From Syntrophaceae bacterium (GTDB lineage: Bacteria; Desulfobacterota; SM23-61), in the NCBI GenBank assembly GCA_003154025.1, contig PMCE01000122.1:4053-19061 (forward strand): DNA of 15,009 nucleotides. Reading direction: 5' to 3'. A program made the position numbers and the translations under genes. The notes under the pieces were generated by a model. The model was not told the origin of the DNA. It made no database searches and saw only the letters and a list, made by a program, of their open reading frames with translations. How positions within the stretch are numbered: the stretch's first letter is position 1; every line of letters starts with the position of its first letter. This document shows, piece after piece, positions 1-5,871 of the stretch.

Positions 1-1163
1 TTGAATCCTTCATATTCCAGGGGAGAAAGGAGGGTCCGCACGTCGGGCAGGAGATGGAGAGACAGGCGCAGGGCCACCAGGTCCCGTGCGTTGGCGACTC
101 CGAGAGAGATACGGGCCGAAAGCCTTTCCATGTCCCTGAGCTGGCGCAGGGTGTCCCGGATGGCCTTTCGCGGGAGGTCTTTTTCTTTTAGCTCGCCGAC
201 TTTTTCCAGCCGGTCCTCAATCCGGTTCAGGTCCATGAGGGGGGAGCCCAGCCACCTTTTGAGCATCCGTCCCCCCATGGAGGTGGCCGTCTCGTCGAGG
301 ACGTCCAGGAGGGACCCTTTCCGGCCCCGGGTCTGAAGGTTTTCGAAGAGCTCCAGGTTCCTCCGGGTGGTTTCGTCGAGGACCAGGTAGTCCTGGACCT
401 GGTAAAACTCCAGCCGGGAAAGATGGATGGGGGCTGTTTTCTGCGTCTCCTGGACATAAAAGAGTATGGCTCCCACGGCCCGCACAGCCTGATCCTTCCC
501 TGAGGGTAAAGACAGGCCCAGGGATTTCATCCGCTCCCCGGACCGCTCCTCTTCGAATACTTCCAGGGGCAAGGGACTGTAAAGCGCCTGGGGATAAGCC
601 TTCATCAGGTTTTTCATGGAAGCCTGGTTCTTGGAGGGCTCGGGGAGCAGGATCTCCCTGGGGGCGACGCGCAGGACCTCATCCCGCAGGGACTGGACGG
701 TGTTCACCTCCGCCGCGAGAAAATCTCCCGTGGAAGCATCCAGAATAGCCAGGCCGAAACGTTCTCCCAGGGCGATGGCCATCAGGAAGTTGTTGGCCTT
801 GGGCTGCAGAAGATCATCTTCCAGAACCATGCCCGGGGTCACGACACGGATCACCTCTCGGCGCACGAGCCCCTTGGCCTGAGAAGGGTCCTCCATCTGT
901 TCGCAGATGGCCACCTTGAATCCCCGGTCGACCAGTTTCTGAAGGTACCCGGAGACGGCATGGTAAGGGACCCCGCAGAGGGGAACGGAGCCTTCTTTGT
1001 TCTTGTCCCGAGAGGTTAATGCGATATCTAATATTTCGGAAGCTATCTTCGCGTCCTCAAAAAACATTTCATAAAAGTCCCCCATGCGGTAAAAGAGGAT
1101 GGCATCCGGGTATTTATTCTTGACCTCCAGGTACTGTTTGATCATGGGGGTAACGTTATCCAT
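1..1163 (-). CDS. mutS: DNA mismatch repair protein MutS, N-terminal part (cut by window end)
   Basis: MutS recognises base mismatches and small loops and recruits MutL in methyl-directed or nick-directed repair. About 387 codons are present and the C-terminal ATPase half lies outside the window. The translation starts MDNVTPMIKQYLEVKNKYPD and carries the mismatch-reading motif G-D-F-Y-E-M-F, with Phe30 and Glu32 matching the family's Phe-X-Glu. Next come the typical blocks ALTSRDKN, VPLCGVPYHA and VAICEQMEDP (domain I), the connector domain, and the start of the core domain (ETTRRNLELF, GSLLDVLDET, T-x-x-G-x-R-x-L-x-x-W). The ATG at 1163 is preceded on the minus strand by GAGGATA, a usable if close ribosome site. 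The leader runs through a CTCGTTN heptamer tract. A divergent CBS-ACT gene starts 336 nt away. The frame is clean with no frameshift. The identification is secure; only the 3' end is missing. Confidence 0.97.
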   Translation of the reverse strand, partial: MDNVTPMIKQYLEVKNKYPDAILFYRMGDFYEMFFEDAKIASEILDIALTSRDKNKEGSVPLCGVPYHAVSGYLQKLVDRGFKVAICEQMEDPSQAKGLVRREVIRVVTPGMVLEDDLLQPKANNFLMAIALGERFGLAILDASTGDFLAAEVNTVQSLRDEVLRVAPREILLPEPSKNQASMKNLMKAYPQALYSPLPLEVFEEERSGERMKSLGLSLPSGKDQAVRAVGAILFYVQETQKTAPIHLSRLEFYQVQDYLVLDETTRRNLELFENLQTRGRKGSLLDVLDETATSMGGRMLKRWLGSPLMDLNRIEDRLEKVGELKEKDLPRKAIRDTLRQLRDMERLSARISLGVANARDLVALRLSLHLLPDVRTLLSPLEYEGF

Positions 1164-1186
1164 TATCCTCAATCCTCTGAACGTTT

Positions 1187-1228
1187 CTCGTTCCTCGTTC
1201 CTCGTTGCTCGTTACTGGTTATTCGTTT
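1187..1228. repeat. Tandem heptamer tract, word CTCGTTN (six units)
   Basis: Six consecutive 7-bp units can be read: CTCGTTC, CTCGTTC, CTCGTTG, CTCGTTA, CTGGTTA, TTCGTTT. The last base of each unit is the most variable. The tract begins 24 nt upstream of the mutS start, so on the mutS strand it would lie in the mRNA leader as AACGAGN units, some ending in GAGG. The same word, in the same orientation, recurs in the left arm of the hairpin at 1283-1371. Confidence 0.9.
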
Positions 1229-1282
1229 TACTCAAATTACCCTACAATGGGCGAAAATTCAACCTGGGGATAAGACCGAGGC

Positions 1283-1371
1283 CCGTTGCTCGTTCCTGGT
1301 TGTTGGTTGCTCGTTTCTCGAAGAAACAATGGTCCTTTAACGAGCGACCAGAACCGAGGAACAAGCAACGG
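1283..1371. repeat. Long imperfect inverted repeat built of CTCGTTN-type heptamers
   Basis: Two 33-nt arms, 1283-1315 and 1339-1371, are reverse complements at 27 of 33 positions by hand alignment, with a 23-nt loop. Each arm is itself made of about 7-bp units (CTCGTTC, CTGGTTG, TTGGTTG, CTCGTTT on the left; AACGAGC, GACCAGA, ACCGAGG, AACAAGC on the right). It lies between the divergent mutS and CBS-ACT genes. There is no T-run, so it does not look like a standard intrinsic terminator. Confidence 0.88.
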
Positions 1372-1374
1372 CTT

Positions 1375-1410
1375 CAATTCCGCAATTCGAAATGCGCAAT
1401 GCGCAATTCG
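1375..1410. repeat. Short heptamer tract, word CAATKCG
   Basis: One 8-bp unit, CAATTCCG, is followed by four 7-bp units: CAATTCG, AAATGCG, CAATGCG, CAATTCG. The tract ends 10 nt before the -35 element of the promoter proposed for the CBS-ACT gene. The word is closely related to GAATGCG/GAATTCG in the inverted repeat at 12711-12785, about 11 kb away. Confidence 0.82.
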
Positions 1411-1420
1411 AATAATTCCC

Positions 1421-1449
1421 TTGACGCCCTTTTTTATATTCAATACACT
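1421..1449 (+). promoter_or_regulatory. Sigma-70-type promoter for the CBS-ACT gene
   Basis: TTGACG at 1421-1426 (5 of 6 to the -35 consensus) is followed by a 17-nt spacer containing a run of T residues and then TACACT at 1444-1449 (4 of 6 to the -10 consensus). Transcription would start near 1456, giving a leader of about 44 nt before the ATG at 1500. This is a pattern match by eye, with no experimental support. Confidence 0.6.
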
Positions 1450-1499
1450 GAAGCTAGATTCACCCTGCTTTTTATCAACAGCGAACAGGAGGAAATCCT

Positions 1500-2144
1500 A
1501 TGCTGGTTAGAAAGAAAATGCACAAGGACTTGTTCACCATCACCAAGGACGATAGGATGACCGTAGCGAAGAAGATCCTCAAGGAGAAAAATATCCGCCA
1601 TCTCCCCGTCGTGGACGGCAAGAAACTGGTCGGCCTGGTGACGAACATGGATATCCGCAAGGCGGAAGCTTCCCCCGCGACTTCGCTGGAAATCCGTGAA
1701 CTCCACTACCTTCTGGACAAGCTCACCGTGGGCGAGATCATGACCCGGAACGTGATTACCATTTCCCCGGATATCTCCGTCGAAGAGGCGGCCATCCTCC
1801 TCCATGACAACAAGGTCGGCTGCCTCCCCGTGGTGGAGGACGGCAATCTGGTCGGGATCATCACCGAAAACGACGTTATGGAGATCCTCATCGAAGTCCT
1901 GGGTATGAAGGAGAAGGGCAGCCGCCTGGAGGTGCAGGTGGATGACAAGCCCGGCGCGCTGGCGGACATTACCCGGATCATCAAGGAGTCCAACGTGAAC
2001 ATCACCAGCGTGGTGACGGACATCTCGGACCAACCCGGGAAACGGGTGGTGGTCTTCAAGCTGAAGACCTTCTACTTCGAGCCCATCAAGAAAGCTCTCG
2101 AGGGCGCCGGGTTCCCGGTCCTCTACGCCAAGATCGAGAAATAG
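1500..2144 (+). CDS. CBS-CBS-ACT domain protein (AcuB-like)
   Basis: This 214-residue cytosolic protein has two CBS domains (about residues 7-57 and 77-133) followed by an ACT domain (about 141-210). CBS pairs usually bind adenosine nucleotides and ACT domains usually bind amino acids or other small ligands, so a sensor or regulatory role is likely; the ligand cannot be read from sequence. Visible marks are RHLPVVDGKKLVGLVTNMDI and GCLPVVEDGNLVGIITENDV (the two CBS sheet motifs) and a C-terminal block opening with DDKPGALADI, typical of ACT. The start is strongly supported by AGGAGG at 1487-1492, 7 nt before the ATG. It is the only plus-strand gene here and looks monocistronic, with its own promoter and a terminator-like hairpin after it. 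Domain order and length match Bacillus AcuB, but a link to acetoin use is not supported by the neighbours. Confidence 0.93.
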   Translation: MLVRKKMHKDLFTITKDDRMTVAKKILKEKNIRHLPVVDGKKLVGLVTNMDIRKAEASPATSLEIRELHYLLDKLTVGEIMTRNVITISPDISVEEAAILLHDNKVGCLPVVEDGNLVGIITENDVMEILIEVLGMKEKGSRLEVQVDDKPGALADITRIIKESNVNITSVVTDISDQPGKRVVVFKLKTFYFEPIKKALEGAGFPVLYAKIEK

Positions 2145-2157
2145 CCATTCCCATCCC

Positions 2158-2214
2158 GGGGAGGGAGGAGAGGTGATTTCTTCTCCCTTCTCCCTCCTCT
2201 CCCCTATTTTTTTT
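2158..2214 (+). terminator. Probable intrinsic terminator after the CBS-ACT gene
   Basis: A purine-rich stretch (2158-2173, starting GGGGAGGGAGGAG) faces a pyrimidine-rich stretch ending CCTCCTCTCCCC (2193-2204). Eight T residues follow at 2207-2214. The stem is imperfect in the middle. It begins 13 nt after the CBS-ACT stop codon, the expected place. Confidence 0.65.
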
Positions 2215-2482
2215 GTTCCAAAAATCGCAAGTCGTAAGGCGCTAGGGGAAATGCCGCCATACTCCTCTTCGGTCACGGCTTGCACTCTCGCGGCTTGCGG
2301 GTTATATTCCATCCGATGCTTTCTGCGGGCAACGCCCTTGATCCCGGGCCACGCCAAGCATCCCGGAAAGGAAATCAATGGTGTCGTGTATAAGAAAGGG
2401 GAGAGGCGATTTCAAAGCCTGGGGTGAAGACTTTGAAAAGGAGCGGCACGGAGGGAACGGAGGAAATTTGCGTGGATTCCCG
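2215..2482. other. Intergenic region between convergent genes, no gene recognised
   Basis: No open frame here has both a convincing start and family-like sequence. A weak heptamer-like start (AAAATCG, CAAGTCG, TAAGGCG, CTAGGGG at 2221-2248) and two copies of GGCTTGC (about 2278-2300) recall the repeats elsewhere in the window. TTTCAAAG (2410-2417) and CTTTGAAA (2431-2438) form a perfect 8-bp stem with a 13-nt loop downstream of the LapA-domain gene. With no U-run after it, its role as a terminator is doubtful. The remainder, roughly 2250-2400, has mixed composition and could be a decayed gene or unknown non-coding DNA. Confidence 0.5.
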
Positions 2483-2773
2483 TCAGGATAGCTTTTTCTC
2501 CTCCCGCAGGCGATCTCGCTCCCGTTCCAGTTCCGCGATGGACCTCCGGCTCAGCCGAATCCGGGAGTGAAGCGCGATTTTGGAAAGGAAAGCCCATACC
2601 GCCGAGAGAAGCAATCCCAGAAAGAGAAAGAGGAAGGCCCATAGAAAAAGGGGCAACGGAGGGGTGACCCAGTCGAAATAGTATTTGAGGGAGACGGGCA
2701 GATCGTTCTGGATTGCAAACCCGATCCCGGCCAACAAAAGAAGGAAAAAGACAATCCCGCGTACCAGCCCCAT
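2483..2773 (-). CDS. Small membrane protein with LapA (DUF1049) domain
   Basis: A 96-residue inner-membrane protein of the lipopolysaccharide-assembly-A-domain type. Two hydrophobic segments are visible, residues about 5-21 and 41-63, joined by a short loop with the family-typical AIQNDLPVSLKYYFDW. A charged C-terminal tail (about 74-94, rich in Arg and Glu, heptad-like) probably forms a cytoplasmic coiled coil. In E. coli LapA works with LapB in tuning LpxC turnover; whether that holds here is inference, since no lapB is in the window. The ATG at 2773 has GGGGAGG just upstream, a strong ribosome site. It starts 10 nt after the stop of the HIT gene, so it is probably the last gene of a three-gene operon. 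Confidence 0.85.
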   Translation of the reverse strand: MGLVRGIVFFLLLLAGIGFAIQNDLPVSLKYYFDWVTPPLPLFLWAFLFLFLGLLLSAVWAFLSKIALHSRIRLSRRSIAELERERDRLREEKKLS

Positions 2774-2783
2774 GGTTCCTCCC

Positions 2784-3299
2784 CTATTTCCGAAGCTTCT
2801 TGAAGTAAGGGGACAGCCTACCGTAGGTCTCCTCGAGGTGCTCGGGGATTACCCTGACCTCGGCGAGGGCGGGCATGAAGTTCGTGTCCCCATTCCACCG
2901 GGGGACGATGTGAAAATGAATGTGGTGACGGATCCCCGCTCCGGCCACTTGGCCTAGATTCATTCCCACATTGAACCCGTCCGGATGGAAGGCCTGTCTC
3001 AGGATCTCGATGGATCTTCCCAGGTAGAACAGGATATCACCCATCTCCGGCTTTTTCAGCTTTCGCACCTGGTCCACATGCCGGACCGGGGCGACCATGA
3101 GATGGGCATAGGAGTATGGATAGCGGTTCATCATGACCAAGGAGTGAGAATTCCGGTGGAGGATCAGCCTCTCCTGATCCGTCTGCCGGTCCACCCGGCA
3201 AAAGATGCATTTTTGCCCCTTCTTGTCCGCCAGGATATAATCCATCCGCCAGGGGGCCCAGAGGAGTTCTGCCATTCTTGCTGCTTTTGAATCCTTCAT
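2784..3299 (-). CDS. HIT family nucleotide hydrolase/phosphorylase
   Basis: A 171-residue histidine-triad protein. The triad H-x-H-x-H-x-x is clear at His126, His128 and His130 (HIHFHIV), with His128 the expected nucleophile. A CxxC pair (Cys31, Cys34; CIFC) together with later His residues fits the zinc-bearing subgroup. The N-terminal LWAPWRMDYI and the segment RYPYSYAHLMVAP match bacterial and archaeal HIT proteins annotated as Ap4A-phosphorylase-like. The substrate is probably a nucleotide conjugate such as a dinucleoside polyphosphate or adenylated adduct, not determinable here. The start ATG at 3299 overlaps the upstream gene's TGA by four bases (ATGA), indicating translational coupling. 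An internal ATG at residue 9 is an alternative start. It lies in an operon with a metallophosphoesterase before it and a LapA-domain gene after it. Confidence 0.93.
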   Translation of the reverse strand: MKDSKAARMAELLWAPWRMDYILADKKGQKCIFCRVDRQTDQERLILHRNSHSLVMMNRYPYSYAHLMVAPVRHVDQVRKLKKPEMGDILFYLGRSIEILRQAFHPDGFNVGMNLGQVAGAGIRHHIHFHIVPRWNGDTNFMPALAEVRVIPEHLEETYGRLSPYFKKLRK

Positions 3300-3775
3300 A
3301 GGTAAATGATCTCCGCTGAAATCGAATCCCCCAGGTTCAACAGGCCCACGCTCCTAGGGGACACCCCCAACCCGCCTCCGAAAGAACCCGGGTTGAAGAA
3401 AAAGACCCCCTCCCGTTCTCGCTGGGAAGGATGGTGGGTATGCCCGTAAACGATGCAGTCCACCCCGTTGAATTCCCGGGCAATCCTCTCCTCGATTCCC
3501 AACGGCCCCCCCCATCCGTGGATTAACCCGATCCTGAAGGGTCCTGCCCGAAAGACCCGGTGGCCGGGGAGCCCTTGGCGTACCGCCGCAGAATCCATGT
3601 TCCCGCAGACGGCCATCACCCTCTTTCCGGAGAAAGCGTCCAGGATCGTAAGTTCGGTCATGTCCCCGGCATGAAGAATCATATCCGCCCCCTGGAAGGG
3701 TCCATCCATCAGGGCCGTCAGTTCATCTGTCGGCCGGTTCATATGGGTGTCGGAAATGACTCCGATATGGATCAC
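3296..3775 (-). CDS. YfcE/MJ0936-type metallophosphoesterase
   Basis: A cytosolic calcineurin-like phosphodiesterase with two catalytic metals. All family motifs are present: D-T-H (SDTH), G-D (LHAGDM), G-N-x-D (CGNMD), the His of LIHG, G-H-T-H (YGHTHH) and N-P-G-S. YfcE-like enzymes hydrolyse phosphodiesters in vitro; the physiological substrate is unknown. I prefer the GTG at 3775 over an in-frame ATG at 3820. GAGG sits 5 nt before the GTG, the product then begins MIHIGVISDTH as usual for the family, and the ATG has no ribosome site. A TATAAT at 3834-3839 would leave only a few bases of leader before the ATG but about 50 before the GTG. The predicted product is 159 residues (174 from the ATG). 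It overlaps the HIT gene by four bases. Confidence 0.9.
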   Translation of the reverse strand: MIHIGVISDTHMNRPTDELTALMDGPFQGADMILHAGDMTELTILDAFSGKRVMAVCGNMDSAAVRQGLPGHRVFRAGPFRIGLIHGWGGPLGIEERIAREFNGVDCIVYGHTHHPSQREREGVFFFNPGSFGGGLGVSPRSVGLLNLGDSISAEIIYL

Positions 3776-3833
3776 TTTGCCCTCATCCACCTTCCGTGGA
3801 CCCCGATTTTCAATCCACATTCTCAGCGAAAAT

Positions 3834-3839
3834 ATTATA
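3834..3839 (-). promoter_or_regulatory. TATAAT -10 box upstream of the metallophosphoesterase operon
   Basis: The minus strand reads TATAAT, a perfect -10 hexamer, ahead of the phosphoesterase-HIT-LapA run. No good -35 hexamer lies at 16-18 nt; a run of nine T residues sits there instead. It fits the 144-nt gap after the UPF0280 gene, where a new transcription unit would start. The match could be chance in an A+T-rich spot. Confidence 0.4.
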
Positions 3840-3964
3840 TTCCCTTCGCCCTCAAAAAAAAAGGAAATAGTCGGTACGGGAATTGGACTCTTCCGGAAGC
3901 TTGGTCTGGCAGCAGGGCGGAGGCCGCCTGAGGCGCCGTCGATTCATAACCCCAGTTGCACGAT

Positions 3965-4759
3965 TCACGGGTTTTCAAACATCCGGCCTTGTCGGAAGTC
4001 ATGACTCTCAACCTCCGTCAGCTCAACCTCCCCCCACGCCCCCAACTTTTCACCCACAATGATGACCGCCCCCGAAACCCCCTCGATCGTCCGGGCTTTC
4101 TCCAAGCCCCTCTCCAGGTCGGAAGGAGAACGCACCAGATTCCCCACCGCGGTGGCGGCCGCGTCGGCCAGGGCGGCCGAGGGGGAGAGGATGCAGACGG
4201 CGTCTGCCCGCCCAAAACTCAGGGAAGGCCCCACGGTCCCCGAAGAAGTGCACACCCCCCAGGGGTGCGCCGCGGCGGCAACGACCAGGCCCACGCGCAG
4301 GCTGAGCGGCGATTCTCCGGCAAAGATTCCGACCCTGACCTTCCGGGAACAGCGGAGAAAAATATCCCCTCCGTTCTCCACGATGATCTCTTCGGACTCG
4401 GCCATCAGATCCTGCCCTACGGCTTCCGCCACGGCTCCGGCCACCGAGGCCATGGGGCCAACCCCCGCGGCTTGTCCGGCCGAGATCATCCGACGGACCA
4501 GGGGCGGGGCGAATTCATCCGGCGGCACCGGGGCGAGGGAACGGAGAAAATCGGGGTGGTCGAGGATATACCGCTCTAGCTGGTAACGGTGACGGAGAAT
4601 GGACTGGTAGGCGGCTGCGGACAGATCGCGGGTCGTGCGGATGTAAAGATCGGTCTCTTTGACCTGAACCTGGAAGGAGGGTAAGGTCTGATCGACGAGA
4701 AGGTTCCGGTATCTCCTCTCCTGGTATTCCCCCTGCTGATCGGAACGCTTCCCCGCCAC
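3965..4759 (-). CDS. UPF0280 family protein (ApbE-like superfamily)
   Basis: A 264-residue protein of the uncharacterised UPF0280 family, distantly related to the FAD:protein FMN transferase ApbE. Recognised from RHRYQLERYILDHPDF (about 56-71), GVGPMASVAGAVAEAVG (about 99-115), ENGGDIFL (128-135) and HPWGVCTSSGTVGPSLSFG. The Gly-Gly-Asp block parallels the conserved glycine-aspartate motif of ApbE. No signal peptide or membrane segment is evident, so it is probably cytosolic. The activity is unknown and I do not assign one. The start is a GTG at 4759. Upstream, GGGAGGG overlaps the accA stop region but lies 13 nt away, a long spacing, so the exact start is less certain than the gene. It begins 10 nt after accA and is probably cotranscribed with it. 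Confidence 0.88.
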   Translation of the reverse strand: MAGKRSDQQGEYQERRYRNLLVDQTLPSFQVQVKETDLYIRTTRDLSAAAYQSILRHRYQLERYILDHPDFLRSLAPVPPDEFAPPLVRRMISAGQAAGVGPMASVAGAVAEAVGQDLMAESEEIIVENGGDIFLRCSRKVRVGIFAGESPLSLRVGLVVAAAAHPWGVCTSSGTVGPSLSFGRADAVCILSPSAALADAAATAVGNLVRSPSDLERGLEKARTIEGVSGAVIIVGEKLGAWGEVELTEVESHDFRQGRMFENP

Positions 4760-4769
4760 GGCAGATTCT

Positions 4770-5729
4770 CTACCCTCCCAACACTCGCCCGATGACGCGG
4801 TACTTCCCGTATCTCTTCTTCAAGAGTTCGTCCATGGAGATGTTCCGGACTTCTTCCAGATGGCGGACCAGAGACTGAGAGAGGGTCCGGGCCATGGCTT
4901 CCATATCCCGGTGCGCTCCGCCCAGGGGCTCGGGAAGGACTTCATCGATCACCCCCAGAGCACGGAGGTCGGCCGCAGTCCCCTTCAAGGCCTCGGCGGC
5001 CTTCTCCTTCTCCGTTTCACTCTTCCATAAAATGGCGGCGCACCCTTCCGGGGAGATGACCGAGTAGGTGGAATTCTCCAGCATGAGCAGCCGGTCCCCC
5101 ACCCCCAGGGCCAGGGCCCCTCCGCTCCCTCCTTCCCCGATGACGACCGAGATGATGGGGGTGCGCAGGGTGGCCATAGCCTGCAGATCCTCGGCGATGG
5201 CCATGGATTGGCCCCTTTCCTCCGCTCCTTGCCCGGGAAAGGCGCCCGGGGTGTCGATCATGGTAATCAGGGGCTTTTCGAACTGCTCGGCCAATTTCAT
5301 CACCCGCAGAGCCTTGCGGTAGCCTTCCGGATTGGGCATCCCGAAATTTCGGGCCATCTTCTCTTTTACCGTTCGTCCTCTCTGGTGCCCCGCGACCATA
5401 ACCGGGATCCCCTGGAACTTCGCCAGCCCCACCATGACGGCCGGGTCATCCCCGAATTTCCGGTCTCCATGGAACTCGACAAAATCGGTGAGGAGACGCT
5501 CCGCATAGTCCAAGAAGGTCGGTCGGTTGAAGTGGCGGGAGAGTTGGGTTCTCTGCCACCGGGTGAGGTTGGAGTAGACTTTTTTTAGGACCTTTTGAAG
5601 CTGCTTTTCCAGGCTGGCAATCTCCTCCGCCACTCGGGGATGGGGTTGGTAGGAGAAGTTCCTCAGCTCCGCGATCCTTTTGTCCAGGTCGGCGATGGGC
5701 TTTTCAAAATCGAGATAATAAAGGGCCAT
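4770..5729 (-). CDS. accA: Acetyl-CoA carboxylase carboxyltransferase subunit alpha
   Basis: AccA pairs with AccD to transfer the carboxyl group from biotin on AccB to acetyl-CoA, making malonyl-CoA for fatty-acid synthesis. The 319-residue product has the usual length. It starts ALYYLDFEKPIADLDKRIAE, then FVEFHGDR (84-90), GHQRGR (114-119), MIDTPGAFPGQGAEERGQ (from 157), IGEGGSGGALALGVGD (197-212), and SVISPEGCAAILWK (from 223). The biotin-carboxyl binding crotonase-like fold is intact. I chose the ATG at 5729; the frame stays open nine codons further to a TTG lying inside the inverted repeat. The ribosome site is weak for either start. It follows dnaE with a repeat-filled 142-nt gap and is followed 10 nt later by the UPF0280 gene. 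The dnaE-accA neighbour pair is one I recall from deltaproteobacteria. Confidence 0.97.
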   Translation of the reverse strand: MALYYLDFEKPIADLDKRIAELRNFSYQPHPRVAEEIASLEKQLQKVLKKVYSNLTRWQRTQLSRHFNRPTFLDYAERLLTDFVEFHGDRKFGDDPAVMVGLAKFQGIPVMVAGHQRGRTVKEKMARNFGMPNPEGYRKALRVMKLAEQFEKPLITMIDTPGAFPGQGAEERGQSMAIAEDLQAMATLRTPIISVVIGEGGSGGALALGVGDRLLMLENSTYSVISPEGCAAILWKSETEKEKAAEALKGTAADLRALGVIDEVLPEPLGGAHRDMEAMARTLSQSLVRHLEEVRNISMDELLKKRYGKYRVIGRVLGG

Positions 5730-5740
5730 AATCCAAATAA

Positions 5741-5863
5741 GGGGTCGAGGGTTCAAGGGGTCGAGGGGCCGAGTGAAGAACCGTCCATTCGACCTTTCGC
5801 TTTCGCCGGGGTTCTTCCGGGCCCTTGACCCTTGGACCCTCGAACCTTTGACCCCTTGGACCC
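5741..5863. repeat. Inverted short-period repeat between dnaE and accA
   Basis: The left tract (5741-5770) reads as 7-8-bp units: GGGTCGA, GGGTTCAA, GGGGTCGA, GGGGCCGA. The right tract (5820-5863) reads in the opposite sense as CCCTTGA, CCCTTGGA, CCCTCGAA, CCTTTGA, CCCCTTGGA. Between them an exact 8-bp pair, GAAGAACC (5775-5782) and GGTTCTTC (5810-5817), continues the dyad, leaving a 27-nt loop. The dnaE-accA transcript, if continuous, could fold into a very long stem here. The right tract begins 8 nt beyond the dnaE stop codon (5872-5874). Confidence 0.85.
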
Positions 5864-5871
5864 TTTTCTGA

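Noticed and set aside
1187..1410. Insertion sequence or MITE in the mutS/CBS gap
   Set aside because: No transposase remnant or target-site duplication is visible. The inverted repeats are made of internal heptamers rather than discrete terminal repeats.
1440..2378. A 312-codon minus-strand frame opposite the CBS-ACT gene
   Set aside because: The plus-strand gene has a strong ribosome site and clear CBS and ACT domains. The antisense translation is His/Asp-rich shadow sequence.
3821..3964. tRNA, terminator or small gene between the UPF0280 and metallophosphoesterase genes
   Set aside because: The GGCGG/CCGCC hairpin near 3917 is short and separated by more than 50 nt from the T9 run. No cloverleaf or TTCGA arm is visible, and no credible small frame with a ribosome site was found.
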